Shown piece after piece: positions 17,035-25,696 of a stretch of 44,094 nt of DNA. The position numbers and the translations under genes are program-made. The stretch covers positions 1 to 44,094 of the forward strand of contig JAQWBM010000012.1 of assembly GCA_028706405.1 (NCBI GenBank). Reading direction: 5' to 3'. The DNA comes from Eubacteriales bacterium (GTDB taxonomy: Bacteria > Bacillota > Clostridia > Peptostreptococcales > Anaerovoracaceae). The notes under the pieces were generated by a model. It ran no database searches. It had not been told where the DNA came from and saw only the letters and a list, made by a program, of their open reading frames with translations. Within the stretch, counting starts at the first letter, position 1; the number at the start of each line of letters is the position of its first letter.

Positions 17035-19542
17035 TTATGTTTGAAGTATCGGCTTATAGCCCATTACCGTGGCTTCCCGATTCAATGATTTCAGCGTCGC
17101 TCGAGCAAACTCCCGGCTATCCAGATTCAGCACTAAATCACCGCTCCCGCTTTCGGCTCCGGTAAACTGCATAGCTGCCATCATGGCACTTCCAACGGCG
17201 CTTGCGATCATATCTATTAGATCATCAAGAGGGGATACGACTTCGCGCCCTCCTGGATTGTCCCCGATCATGGCGTACATTGGGCCGTTCGTTATGCCGC
17301 CAGATGCCAGCTTTGGTATATCCGGGATGCTTATGGTCATGATCGTCGGTATACTTATTCCTGTCACCTTTTTTGCTTTTTTTATCAGGTTGTTTACTTC
17401 GTCAATCGCCCAGTTCAACCCGGTTTCAAGGCTCTTAAGCATGGTGTTTATGATATCGATAACTAAATTTACAACGCCTTTAACGATGCCGCCGACGCCC
17501 TCGAAAATGCCCTTAAAAATATTGACGATGCCCTCCCATGCTAGTTTCCAATCGCCGGTGAAAACTCCTGTTAGGAACTGTACTATACCCTTAATTATGG
17601 TGATTACCGCGCTTACAACATCAATAGCCGTTGCCAAAAAGGTTCCTAGGACACTTACCGCAAAACCGAATGCCCAGGCTATAGCCGGACCGAATACTTC
17701 TACAAACCCTTTCACGACAGGGGCGATAAATTTATTGATAATCTGCAATGCACAGGCAATAAGCTCTCCCACTAAGCTCATGAAATTGCTCAGCAAAGGC
17801 TTGAGATGCTTTTCCCAGAGCCAGTCAACGGTTTGCATAAAGGTATCCCATACAGGTTTTAATGTCGTTTCCCATACGGTCCGAATCAGCTCGCCTACTG
17901 ATGTAAAGAGCGTTTCCATTCCTTCAAAAATCGGTATCCCGTAGGTGTTCCATGTCTCTGCAATGAGATTGACTGTATCGGTCCAGATTGTTGTTATAAT
18001 CTCAAGCGCGGGAGCGACGCCCTCTGACCACAGCATATCAAATATCTTCTTAACTTCTTCAAACAGCACTCCAAATAGGCTTACGGCTTTATTCAAAAAA
18101 TCCGTAACGACCGGTAATCCAACAGAAATAAAGTTTTGCAAAATAGGATATACTGCTTTATTCCAGATATTTGAAAATACCTTATTGAAACTATCGAACA
18201 GACCGGCAACAACATTTCCAAGCGTCTTAATTGTGGTTTGTAGAAATGGCGTAAAGTCTGACGTAAACCATTCTTTCAGCGGTGCTCCAAGCGTTCCAAT
18301 ATCTGTCCACACATCAGCCAGAATCGTCTTGAATTCCTCCACCTTTGGCTTTACCATTTCGACGGCTTCCCAAAATGGCGGTGCTATATAAGTGCCAATG
18401 TAGGATTTAATGTTTTCCAGGGCACCTTTCATAGCGGCCACTGACTTCTCGAAGTCGGAGCTTACGGTTGTGCCCTCTCCAGTTTCCACATCAGTAACCG
18501 GCTCCGTAATTCCTGCACCGGCAGCTGATTTGCCGCCAGAAGTGCCTGAAGCATCGGCAAGTTGGTTGATCTCATCAAATCCCGCCACTGATCCTTTTGC
18601 TTTCTTGCCTGATTTTGCGGCCTGATTTCCGGCGGTCTCTGCTGCGTCCCCGACACTTGAAATTGCGTCAGCCTGTTTCTCCGTCTGCGCTATCGGTCCC
18701 GCAATGGCCTTGCCGAAAATGGCCTGAGTAAAGTATTTTAACTTTGAGGTTACCGCATCCAGCTTGCTTGCAAGCGCCGATAGAACCGGCAATACGGCAT
18801 TATAAATGGGCAGGAATGCCTGTCCAAGGTTTAGTTGTACATTTTTCAGACTGGCGATAAATTGCGCCTGTCTGGTTTGTGTAGTGTCGGCAAGCTCTTT
18901 GCCATACCGCGTATAGGTCTGTTCAAGGATCGCGGCAAGTCTAATTTGTTGCTGCGTTTGAAAATCAAGCTGAGCCCAGGATTTGCCGTTAGCGAACTTT
19001 TTAAAGGCTGCCGTGCTCTGAATCATAGCAATATTGGTATATACGCCCAGGTCTTCAATAGCCTCTGTAGATCCCAGCATACCTGATCTGATACGTTCTG
19101 CAGTGTCCTCGTAGCTCCTGCCTGTTTTACTGGAGATAATGGCGGCAGCTTTCATTAATTCTTCTGTATTGTCCGCAGTTTCTTTCGTGCTGGAAGAGAA
19201 ACTCCCAAGAAGGTTTGAGAAGGTCGAGCCATATTTGTAAGCGTCAGCCCGCGCCATGCCGAGTGTCTTTGACTGCGTTTCTGCCCAGCTATTGAACGCG
19301 CCGGAGGCGGAACCCATGTTGCGCTTGATATTATCCATGGCGCTCTCGACACTCATGGCCACAGTCGTGGAATCTTTGATGAATTTCCCGATTGCCAAAC
19401 TACTCAGGATTCCGCCGATTATTTTCATGGATTTATTGACGTTACCTTGAAAGCTGGTCAACTGTTTCTGCGTCTGGTCGAGGCCCTTTTTGATTCCGCT
19501 GAAATCTGCTCCGCCGCGCACTATAAAGTTGGATCTTGACAT
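17035..19542 (-). CDS. Tail tape measure protein
   Basis: 835 aa. The N-terminal region (FSGIKKGLDQTQKQLTSFQ) is coiled coil, followed by a Gly/Ala-rich linker and many hydrophobic helical stretches (VLGTFLATAIDVVSAVITII). The end holds FEGVGGIVKGVVNLVIDIIN and the motif GGITNGPMYAMIGDNPG, common at tape measure C-termini. It sets tail length and helps DNA entry. By the usual ~0.15 nm per residue the tail would be about 125 nm (inference). ATG 19542 is preferred over the ATG at 19578, which falls next to the upstream terminator. Confidence 0.93.
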   Translation of the reverse strand: MSRSNFIVRGGADFSGIKKGLDQTQKQLTSFQGNVNKSMKIIGGILSSLAIGKFIKDSTTVAMSVESAMDNIKRNMGSASGAFNSWAETQSKTLGMARADAYKYGSTFSNLLGSFSSSTKETADNTEELMKAAAIISSKTGRSYEDTAERIRSGMLGSTEAIEDLGVYTNIAMIQSTAAFKKFANGKSWAQLDFQTQQQIRLAAILEQTYTRYGKELADTTQTRQAQFIASLKNVQLNLGQAFLPIYNAVLPVLSALASKLDAVTSKLKYFTQAIFGKAIAGPIAQTEKQADAISSVGDAAETAGNQAAKSGKKAKGSVAGFDEINQLADASGTSGGKSAAGAGITEPVTDVETGEGTTVSSDFEKSVAAMKGALENIKSYIGTYIAPPFWEAVEMVKPKVEEFKTILADVWTDIGTLGAPLKEWFTSDFTPFLQTTIKTLGNVVAGLFDSFNKVFSNIWNKAVYPILQNFISVGLPVVTDFLNKAVSLFGVLFEEVKKIFDMLWSEGVAPALEIITTIWTDTVNLIAETWNTYGIPIFEGMETLFTSVGELIRTVWETTLKPVWDTFMQTVDWLWEKHLKPLLSNFMSLVGELIACALQIINKFIAPVVKGFVEVFGPAIAWAFGFAVSVLGTFLATAIDVVSAVITIIKGIVQFLTGVFTGDWKLAWEGIVNIFKGIFEGVGGIVKGVVNLVIDIINTMLKSLETGLNWAIDEVNNLIKKAKKVTGISIPTIMTISIPDIPKLASGGITNGPMYAMIGDNPGGREVVSPLDDLIDMIASAVGSAMMAAMQFTGAESGSGDLVLNLDSREFARATLKSLNREATVMGYKPILQT

Positions 19543-19561
19543 GGTCTCGCCCCCGTTTCTA

Positions 19562-19594
19562 GGCATAACAAAAGACACGCCTTTCGACGTGTCT
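19562..19594 (-). terminator. Terminator between the moron cassette and the tape measure gene
   Basis: On the minus strand AGACACG/CGTGTCT (7 bp, 8-nt loop) is followed by TTTGTTATG. It lies between the zinc-ribbon/PH gene stop and the tape measure start. Confidence 0.65.
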
Positions 19595-19643
19595 GAGTTT
19601 CTGGAATGGAAAAGACGCCTGCTAACTGCAAGCGCCTATATTT

Positions 19644-20114
19644 TTATAATTGTTCTCGATATTGGATGTTAAGCTGCCTTTTATACTCTAGCATAGCAGC
19701 CCGAATTTTGTCCTTTACGACAAACGGATCCGGAACATTGCCAAGCGTTAGTTTCGGCGATGTTGGATCGATGGAAATAATTTCGACATTTCCGATCCCC
19801 ATCGTTTTTTCAATCAGCGTCTGTTTTACGCTGAAATCTTTGATTTTATTTAATTCTATTTCTTCCTGCTTCTTTGACAAAAGCCCGCCCCCAACGATCA
19901 CTCGCTGGTTCGTGAGCCGATATACCGTCGAATTGACATTCATCTGGTCCTTTGCCTTATCCTTAAGTCCGGCAGGCTTTCCCTCCCAAATAATTACCTC
20001 TCCGGCGCTCTCGAAATTAACTGCTTGCGTGGGTGCTGAATTTTTGGATAGCGGAGCACCACAATTCGAGCAGAAGTTTCCGCTGGCCTCCTGGCCGCAA
20101 TTTGAACAAAACAT
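19644..20114 (-). CDS. Zinc-ribbon plus bacterial PH-domain protein (moron)
   Basis: 156 aa. An N-terminal zinc ribbon (MFCSNCGQEASGNFCSNCG, two CxxC pairs), a short linker, then a bacterial PH-type domain: VIIWEGKP, YRLTNQRVIV, then ELNKIKDFSVK and GNVEII. This is the pattern of membrane-associated PH domains. No tail function is expected. GGAGG precedes the ATG. It lies 83 nt behind a lipoprotein gene and is followed by its own terminator, inside the tail operon, so it looks like conversion cargo. A role in modifying or protecting the lysogen is inferred. Confidence 0.75.
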   Translation of the reverse strand: MFCSNCGQEASGNFCSNCGAPLSKNSAPTQAVNFESAGEVIIWEGKPAGLKDKAKDQMNVNSTVYRLTNQRVIVGGGLLSKKQEEIELNKIKDFSVKQTLIEKTMGIGNVEIISIDPTSPKLTLGNVPDPFVVKDKIRAAMLEYKRQLNIQYREQL

Positions 20115-20197
20115 AAGACTACCTCCGTTTCCCTAATAACCTTATGCTGCATCGTAATAATATTAATTTCAACTATTATTCACTGTTTAGCCGCCGT

Positions 20198-21151
20198 TTA
20201 GTCCAAAGCATATACAGCATCCGAAAATGCATCTTGATACTGCTCAAATTTTCCAGTATCCACATCGGTTGATGCGTCGCTTGCAACTGGTTTATTTGCT
20301 TTTATTTGACTATATAAATTGTCTATTTCGGGAGATAACTTCTCCCATATTGATTTAACCTGTGAATATTGCTCATCGTCTAAGCCGTTTATATAATTAT
20401 CATACTCTGCTTTTTTATCCATTGCCCCGCCTAACTGCGATAAGGTAAAATCTATATCAATACTATTGCCTGTGCTGCCGGTTCCATCATACGTATAATG
20501 CCCTATCTCGCAGAGCCCATCATTCCAAATGTCGCCTATCAGCCAATTGTTTATTTCGCTCAATTTATCTGATCCTCCAAAAGAATTATTCATATTCTCG
20601 GAATATGTTATCATGCCACCCAGTATAGCATCAGCAAACTCGTCACTTGTTTCAATCTTCCATCCATCCTCTTTTTTAGAAAGGCTTATGTCCACAGCTT
20701 TTGTCACGGTTTTGGTTTCCGTGCTTACAAGATCGGTGAATATTTCCATAGATTTTGTTTCCATTTGTTCCTCACTTAGCCCACTAAATGCAAGAGGGAA
20801 CAACTGTGAAACGAAACCAGCCATTACGTTCCCCATATCAAGATTCGTAATTTCCACTTTTACCGTTGCGGTATCTTTCTCCTCTGATGATTCCAAAATC
20901 TTATATTGAAGATTCTTCAGGACCATCTTTGCCATTTCCTCGGACTGTGCGTCACTTTCGGTGTCAGCAGCCTCTTCATCGCTATTCAGTATCTTTTCAT
21001 AATCGACATACTTGGATGCCTTTTCGACATCGGCCGCCTTAATGGCGTCAAGAGCATTTTTCACTGCCTGCTCTGCGGTTTCTCCGCCGCCTCCACAACC
21101 TGTAACAAATGCCAAAATTATAACCAAAAACACGGATAAAACTTTTTTCAT
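20198..21151 (-). CDS. Lipoprotein in the tail operon (moron, possible exclusion protein)
   Basis: 317 aa. The N-terminus MKKVLSVFLVIILAFVTGC has a lysine-rich start, a hydrophobic helix and a lipobox cysteine, so it is an exported lipoprotein. The body contains EQAVKNALDAIKAADVEKA and later KEDGWKIETSDEFADAI, as in DUF4878/DUF5105-like envelope lipoproteins, and an acidic end. GGAGG precedes ATG 21151, and the upstream in-frame ATG at 21193 is rejected. It has its own promoter (21177-21205). Phage lipoproteins placed like this can block superinfecting DNA; that role is hypothesis. Confidence 0.8.
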   Translation of the reverse strand: MKKVLSVFLVIILAFVTGCGGGGETAEQAVKNALDAIKAADVEKASKYVDYEKILNSDEEAADTESDAQSEEMAKMVLKNLQYKILESSEEKDTATVKVEITNLDMGNVMAGFVSQLFPLAFSGLSEEQMETKSMEIFTDLVSTETKTVTKAVDISLSKKEDGWKIETSDEFADAILGGMITYSENMNNSFGGSDKLSEINNWLIGDIWNDGLCEIGHYTYDGTGSTGNSIDIDFTLSQLGGAMDKKAEYDNYINGLDDEQYSQVKSIWEKLSPEIDNLYSQIKANKPVASDASTDVDTGKFEQYQDAFSDAVYALD

Positions 21152-21176
21152 AATCTTCCACCTCCACATATTGAAA

Positions 21177-21205
21177 ATGGTAGCATATTCCATATCATTT
21201 TACAA
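21177..21205 (-). promoter_or_regulatory. Extended -10 promoter of the lipoprotein/PH cassette
   Basis: On the minus strand TTGTAA (21200-21205), 17-bp spacer, TACCAT (21177-21182), with TG one base before the -10. It sits between the tail chaperone stop and the lipoprotein ATG. Confidence 0.5.
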
Positions 21206-21208
21206 CGT

Positions 21209-21846
21209 CTACTTCGCTTTTTCTTTCGCTTCTCCGCCAAGTGCCACATTTAAAGCCTTGACCCGTTCCAGCATCTGCTCATCCGTCATCGGCTCTTTCT
21301 TCTCGTCGGCATTGAGAATTTTTTTGATGTTAATCTTTTTCTGCCACACCCACCGGGAGATCAAATAAGCCTGGTAAATACTTTGCTTTTGCTCTGTTTC
21401 CTTACGCTTTGCAAAGCCTTTGGCAGCCACGTTCAATTCATACGGCGTAATTTGCCAGAAGTCCATTGTTGGAATACCGATTTGGGCGGCAAGGTCCAGC
21501 GCTCCGACAACACTGAACTCGTCCCCGCCACCCTCTACTCGTTTTTTTCCTGCGTCTCTGCCTGCTCCGCTGATCCGAACGCCTCTGTCATGGCCGCGCC
21601 AACCGCTTCCATAACTGCCGGTAAGGAGGAATAGTCGTCAATCAGTTCCATGACCTTGTCGGCAGTGAGGTTTTGATCTTCGTGAGCAAGCCCGGCCCAT
21701 ATCAGGATAGCCGAATCTTCCATGGTCAGGCTACCCATATCAAGCTTGGCTATAGGTTTTTTAAACTTCTTTTCAACCAGTGATATTGCTTTCATCCCAT
21801 ATCGAAGATTCCGCATTTTATCCAGTTCTATCGGTGTATATCCCAT
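21209..21846 (-). CDS. Tail assembly chaperone, frameshifted long form (gpGT-like)
   Basis: A -1 slip at A_AAA_AAC (21541-21547) joins the short chaperone to the downstream frame, open from 21541 to the stop at 21209. This gives about 212 aa. The second part contains IGIPTMDFWQITPYELNVAA and SIYQAYLISRWVWQKK. A ribosome starting at the internal ATG (21466) could also make an 85-aa piece, but no good ribosome site is seen there. Position before the tape measure gene and the paired ORFs match the lambda G/GT arrangement, in which the long form binds the tape measure protein. Confidence 0.8.
21535..21846 (-). CDS. Tail assembly chaperone, short form (gpG-like)
   Basis: 103 aa, starting MGYTPIELDKMRNLRYG and ending AEQAETQEKNE just before TAG. 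Its length, acidic helical character and position between tail tube and tape measure genes match siphovirus gpG chaperones. The last codons carry the slippery site that yields the long form. Confidence 0.82.
   Translation of the reverse strand: MGYTPIELDKMRNLRYGMKAISLVEKKFKKPIAKLDMGSLTMEDSAILIWAGLAHEDQNLTADKVMELIDDYSSLPAVMEAVGAAMTEAFGSAEQAETQEKNE
21541..21547 (-). promoter_or_regulatory. Programmed -1 ribosomal frameshift site
   Basis: The heptamer A_AAA_AAC is in the correct frame. Seven nt downstream, GGGTGGC (21527-21533) can pair with GCCGCCC (21484-21490), 7 bp with one G-U pair: the usual slippery site plus spaced stem. Confidence 0.8.
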
Positions 21847-22031
21847 TATTCTGCGACCTCCTTGTCGATATTCAGCGTTGCCGGTCTGAATTCAACCCTG
21901 ACCAGCGGAAGCCTGTCAACCCCTATTTCGTACGAGACTTCCTGGACGCCCTCCAACTCTTTTCCGTCAATTAAGATTCTAACTTTGCATTCATTGCATT
22001 GTTCGATTTTAACATCGTGTCCCTTCAGCAT
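21846..22031 (-). CDS. Small phage protein between tail tube and chaperone genes
   Basis: 61 aa. It begins MLKGHDVKIEQCNECKVRIL (one CxxC) and is β-strand-like. Translation is coupled to the chaperone by TAATG. No family recognised; probably a minor tail protein. Confidence 0.65.
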   Translation of the reverse strand: MLKGHDVKIEQCNECKVRILIDGKELEGVQEVSYEIGVDRLPLVRVEFRPATLNIDKEVAE

Positions 22032-22034
22032 GCC

Positions 22035-22493
22035 TTATCCCTCCTGTTCCTCCTGTTCCTCCTGTTCCCCCGCTCCAACAGTAAGCGTCGGCTTGCCGCT
22101 AACCTTGATCGTTGCCGAAAATGCCAGTGGGTCCTCCAGGTCGGCACTGGTGGAAAACCCGGTTACGATGCCGGAAAATCCCCATGTTGTTTTTGTTTCT
22201 TCCGGAAATTCAATCGTGAAATCCTCCGTATCACCGCTTTCAAAGAGATCATACAGCTCTTTTTGCCCTTTGCCCGTTGTGGGTATCAGATAGCCCTCCA
22301 GGGATACTTCTCCCGCGTCTTTGAATCCAGCTATAAAAGTTCGGTAGCCGCCATCACTATCTAGTGTAGTTGTATCAATTGTGTCTGCCGACAGTTCAAG
22401 CCCTCCAATAGAAGTGAGGCCGGCCACCGCTACCGGGGTGGTTGTTCCGATCTTTAGTTTGGTCCCTAGCGCTCTTCTTACATCGTCGCTCAT
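22035..22493 (-). CDS. Major tail tube protein
   Basis: 152 aa, β-rich (GLTSIGGLELSADTIDTTTL, then FIAGFKDAGEVSLEGY). This is the pattern of siphovirus tail tube subunits, which form the tube around the tape measure. A C-terminal run of EQE repeats (9-bp DNA repeats) forms a flexible acidic end. It follows the tail completion gene and precedes the chaperones. Confidence 0.85.
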   Translation of the reverse strand: MSDDVRRALGTKLKIGTTTPVAVAGLTSIGGLELSADTIDTTTLDSDGGYRTFIAGFKDAGEVSLEGYLIPTTGKGQKELYDLFESGDTEDFTIEFPEETKTTWGFSGIVTGFSTSADLEDPLAFSATIKVSGKPTLTVGAGEQEEQEEQEG

Positions 22494-22505
22494 TTGTGCT
22501 CCTTT

Positions 22506-22883
22506 CTAAAAAAAGACCGTGAAATCGATGATTCCGCGGTTTACTTTAAGATTAAATTCGTATGTTTCGCTAATATTATTGATTTTCAGGTCCTCAACAT
22601 GGATCCCTTCTTCCCCGATATTCTGTCCGGGAAAGGCAAGCAGGAGAGTCTCCACCTGTTCAGCAAGGACTTTCATATATGCATATTTCGCCGCCATGAT
22701 GCTAAACATATATTCCAGCGCCTGCTTATTCGTGTAGCCATCCAGTGTTTTTGTCCGGTCGGAATTGATACGGGCATAGACCAGATAGGGCTTCGCTGCA
22801 GATTCCGGGGCATTGGTCGGATAGATTTCTCCGGCCAGTTCGGGGATTGCCTGGGCCAGCTCGTAGCGCAATGCTTTTTCCAT
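22506..22883 (-). CDS. Tail completion protein (DUF3168-like)
   Basis: 125 aa (MEKALRYELAQAIPELAGEI; PYLVYARINSDRTKTLDGYT). Length, start pattern and position between HK97-gp10-like and tail tube genes match minor tail/tail completion proteins that cap the neck end of the tail. Confidence 0.7.
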   Translation of the reverse strand: MEKALRYELAQAIPELAGEIYPTNAPESAAKPYLVYARINSDRTKTLDGYTNKQALEYMFSIMAAKYAYMKVLAEQVETLLLAFPGQNIGEEGIHVEDLKINNISETYEFNLKVNRGIIDFTVFF

Positions 22884-23071
22884 TATTTCGGCTCCTTATA
22901 AATCGTCACGTAGATATTGGCTATCCCCGTAGGCTTCCGCTCAATATGTACGCCGTCCAGAGTCGACAAATCTTTTTCCTCTACATCGTTAGATATGGAG
23001 AAATCAGTTATTTCATCTGCGGAATCAATCAATTCATTTAAAATCCTTTTTATCTCATCTTTTCCCATCAT
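22883..23071 (-). CDS. Small phage protein in the head-tail region
   Basis: 62 aa (MMGKDEIKRILNELIDSADE), with a helical start and a β-strand-like end (VHIERKPTGIANIYVTIYKE). Overlaps both neighbours. Not recognised. Confidence 0.65.
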   Translation of the reverse strand: MMGKDEIKRILNELIDSADEITDFSISNDVEEKDLSTLDGVHIERKPTGIANIYVTIYKEPK

Positions 23072-23553
23072 TTCAGCCCTGCCTTTCTGATCTCCTGATC
23101 GATTTTTGTTTTCATTGTGTCGATGATAATTTTCTCCATCTGCTTTGCGTTGCTGGTCAGACTGTCATGGACAAACCGGTAGCCGGGAATGTAGTGCCCA
23201 TCCCCAGCGAAGAATCCATATTCTTGGCTGATCGGATAGTACCCGGTGTTTTTTCCGCTGCCGCCCCTGCTCCCGGGATTTTTGATAGGCTTTTGAAAGA
23301 TGTCATTCATTGCCGGGTCAAATATAACCCGGTATACTTTCTTGGCTTTGAACCTGGATCTCTCCCCAGACAGCTTCATTCCGCGTTTCAGGTCGCCTGT
23401 ATCTTCCGGCGCATTTGACTTGGCACCCTTCAAAACTACATTCATCCCTTTCCGTGCGGATGATGTAACGTGTTTCTGCGGGACCTGACCGAGCCTTTTC
23501 AGGCTTTTTTGAAGCTCTTTCATGCCCTCTACCTTGAATTTTACTTTAGCCAT
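23068..23553 (-). CDS. HK97 gp10-like tail joining protein
   Basis: 161 aa. The start MAKVKFKVEGMKELQKSLKR and the later VVLKGAKSNAPEDTGDLKRG are the signature of HK97-gp10-type proteins of the neck/tail joint. ATG 23553 overlaps the previous stop (TAATG) and has GGGAGGTG upstream; the ATG at 23577 is rejected. Confidence 0.85.
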   Translation of the reverse strand: MAKVKFKVEGMKELQKSLKRLGQVPQKHVTSSARKGMNVVLKGAKSNAPEDTGDLKRGMKLSGERSRFKAKKVYRVIFDPAMNDIFQKPIKNPGSRGGSGKNTGYYPISQEYGFFAGDGHYIPGYRFVHDSLTSNAKQMEKIIIDTMKTKIDQEIRKAGLK

Positions 23554-23870
23554 TACTTCACCTCCCGGCAATAGCACAGCAGTTCCCGGTTTAGTCCCTT
23601 AACATTTATTGCCGACAGGATTTCGTAGGTCTTTCCGCCATGCTGGATCCTCATATCATTGGTAACACCGGCGACATACCGGGAATTGAATTTTACCTCT
23701 ACCTTGGATTCCACCGATAGAGCGGAAAAGAATTCATTCCCCAGGAGTGGATCGAAGGCAGCCCATGCTATCGTAAAGGTCCCCCAGGTGTCGGTCGGTT
23801 CTCCGTAGTCATCCTGACCGGTTCCCTGCTGCAAAAATGTTATCTCATGCCTGTACTTGCCTGGATTCAT
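23553..23870 (-). CDS. Head closure protein
   Basis: 105 aa. It contains KYRHEITFLQQGTGQDDYGE and RIQHGGKTYEILSAINVKGL, standard segments of SPP1 gp16-type head closure proteins that seal the portal after packaging. Overlaps the connector gene by 4 nt. Confidence 0.85.
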   Translation of the reverse strand: MNPGKYRHEITFLQQGTGQDDYGEPTDTWGTFTIAWAAFDPLLGNEFFSALSVESKVEVKFNSRYVAGVTNDMRIQHGGKTYEILSAINVKGLNRELLCYCREVK

Positions 23871-24217
23871 ACGCCGTCACCACCTTCGGGCTCCTCTGGC
23901 TCTCCCGGCTCTTTCTCCGGATCCGTTACAGGATCTTCCTCCGCATGACGGAGTTCAAGTACATATGCATTAATCAGCCGATCTATTGCCGCCGTATTAT
24001 AGCTTGTGCTGGCATTCTCAAACGTTAATCCGCGATTGTCATAATATAGGCCAGCCAGAGCGTGGATAAACATATCGTACTGCGCATTGTGATTAAAGGC
24101 GGGAATACCCGCCGTCCGCGCTTTGGATTGCGCGGCGGCAAGGTAACCCGTTAAGTCCTCGGTGCTGCTGGACGGCAACCGCAGGTAAGCCCGTAGGGTC
24201 GTGACTGTAGCAGCCAT
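23867..24217 (-). CDS. Head-tail connector (gp6-like)
   Basis: 116 aa, helical (TLRAYLRLP; DMFIHALAGLYYDNRGL), with a Pro/Glu-rich tail. This is the family of HK97 gp6-type connectors that bind the portal ring. It follows the capsid gene. Confidence 0.8.
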   Translation of the reverse strand: MAATVTTLRAYLRLPSSSTEDLTGYLAAAQSKARTAGIPAFNHNAQYDMFIHALAGLYYDNRGLTFENASTSYNTAAIDRLINAYVLELRHAEEDPVTDPEKEPGEPEEPEGGDGV

Positions 24218-24235
24218 GCGGCAACCCTCCTTTCG

Positions 24236-25696
24236 TTATTCGGCGGCCACAGTCAGCGCGTTGGTATAAACAATGCTCGGACCGTCATCGTCCACATAAG
24301 TGACCTTGCAACGGTAAGTCGCAGCCCCCGCTGCCGTTGTATATGTTTTTGTGTTGTACCCGGTGCCGGTGGCAAGATCGGTCCAGTCATCACCATTGAG
24401 TTTCTGCCACAAGTAAGTGATCGTGCCGTCGGTGCCGGCGCCGCCGTCATTAAAGACCAGGCTTGCGTCCACAACAGTAAGATCATTGCCGGCAACCAGA
24501 GTAGTGACTGCCGAAGCTACCGCCCCGATGAGCATGACACGGATATATGCGGTTCTAAAGGCGCTTGCAAGTTTGATCTGGTGGTCGCCCCAGGCGGTCA
24601 GAATGAAGTAGTATTCGCCCTTTTTGCCGTCTTTGTCAGTCTCGTAGATGGTACCAATGTCGTAGTTCTGCCGAGAATATCGAAAGTCTCCGACAACCGG
24701 GACAACAGCCTTATCGATAAAAGTAACTGGATAGCCGATGACATCTTCAGGTTTAGCTCCCCATAAAGCCGCATTGTTGTTAGCTAGGATTTTTATGGCA
24801 GCGTTGTAATCGGACCTCCGCATAACTACCGAGGCGTTCTCCCCATAGCCATGGTCTGCAAGGTCGCCGAGGGCCTTTAATATGGCATCGATGATATCGT
24901 CTCCGGGAATAGGAGTTATGCCGGTTTTAAGATAAAAGCTCATATGGTCGTGCGTGCTGTCAGGAGTAGTAGAAAAGGCGCGGATTTTCTCTTTTCTGGC
25001 AAGCCCGGAGCGGAGCGCGTTTTCAACAGTCGTTACAAGGTTGGTCGGCGTGCCGTGCAGGACGGTATCTTTTACAGTTGCGACGATTTTGGTCTTGAAC
25101 CTGCCATAAGAAACGGTGCCGCCGGTCATTTCAATTTCTTTTGCGGTTTCTTTATCAGTGATGTCGGCCAGATCCTCGTCCTCAATGCCAAACAACAGTT
25201 TCGGCTCTTCGAGACCGGTAACCTGGGAAACTTGCTCGATAGTGCGCAGCGGGTTGTCGTCAAAAGGTTCAGTGATCAGCGTACTTTCCATAACGGTCGG
25301 CAAAAGATTGTCGCCGCTGCCGAGATCGGCGCTCGCAGCAGGGATTGCGCCGAGACCTTCGTAAGCCTTTTGAGCGGCTTCCGTGTCACCCATCAGAGCG
25401 GCCTTGTAAAATGCGGCCTTTGCCTTGATGGTGCTGTCTTTGTCAGGGTCACCGGTATTAACCTCGGATTTTTTCCGCTGGTCGTCAAGCGCCTTTTTTT
25501 GCTGATCCTCCATTTCGTCATGCTGTTTCTGGAGTAGATCGCGCCGCGTTACCAGGTCGTCCCGGTGAGCAGTCTTCGTCTTGATGTCCTCCATCGGCAC
25601 GGATGGATCGGCGGCTTTTTCTGCGATCCAGTCGGCATCGGCAGCGATCGCAGCGTTCAGGGTGGTCAACTTTTCTTTAAGTTCAAATAATGTCAT
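24236..25696 (-). CDS. HK97-type major capsid protein with C-terminal Ig-like domain
   Basis: 486 aa. The first ~95 residues are a charged coiled coil (the delta/scaffold domain cut off by the protease). The HK97 fold follows (e.g. ENASVVMRRSDYNAAIKILA). The last ~85 residues form an Ig-like β-domain (GTITYLWQKLNGDDW; TYTTAAGAATYRCKVTYVDD). HK97 capsids average 300-400 aa, so the Ig-like domain is the extra part, probably exposed on the capsid surface. It overlaps the protease gene by 14 nt. Confidence 0.92.
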   Translation of the reverse strand: MTLFELKEKLTTLNAAIAADADWIAEKAADPSVPMEDIKTKTAHRDDLVTRRDLLQKQHDEMEDQQKKALDDQRKKSEVNTGDPDKDSTIKAKAAFYKAALMGDTEAAQKAYEGLGAIPAASADLGSGDNLLPTVMESTLITEPFDDNPLRTIEQVSQVTGLEEPKLLFGIEDEDLADITDKETAKEIEMTGGTVSYGRFKTKIVATVKDTVLHGTPTNLVTTVENALRSGLARKEKIRAFSTTPDSTHDHMSFYLKTGITPIPGDDIIDAILKALGDLADHGYGENASVVMRRSDYNAAIKILANNNAALWGAKPEDVIGYPVTFIDKAVVPVVGDFRYSRQNYDIGTIYETDKDGKKGEYYFILTAWGDHQIKLASAFRTAYIRVMLIGAVASAVTTLVAGNDLTVVDASLVFNDGGAGTDGTITYLWQKLNGDDWTDLATGTGYNTKTYTTAAGAATYRCKVTYVDDDGPSIVYTNALTVAAE

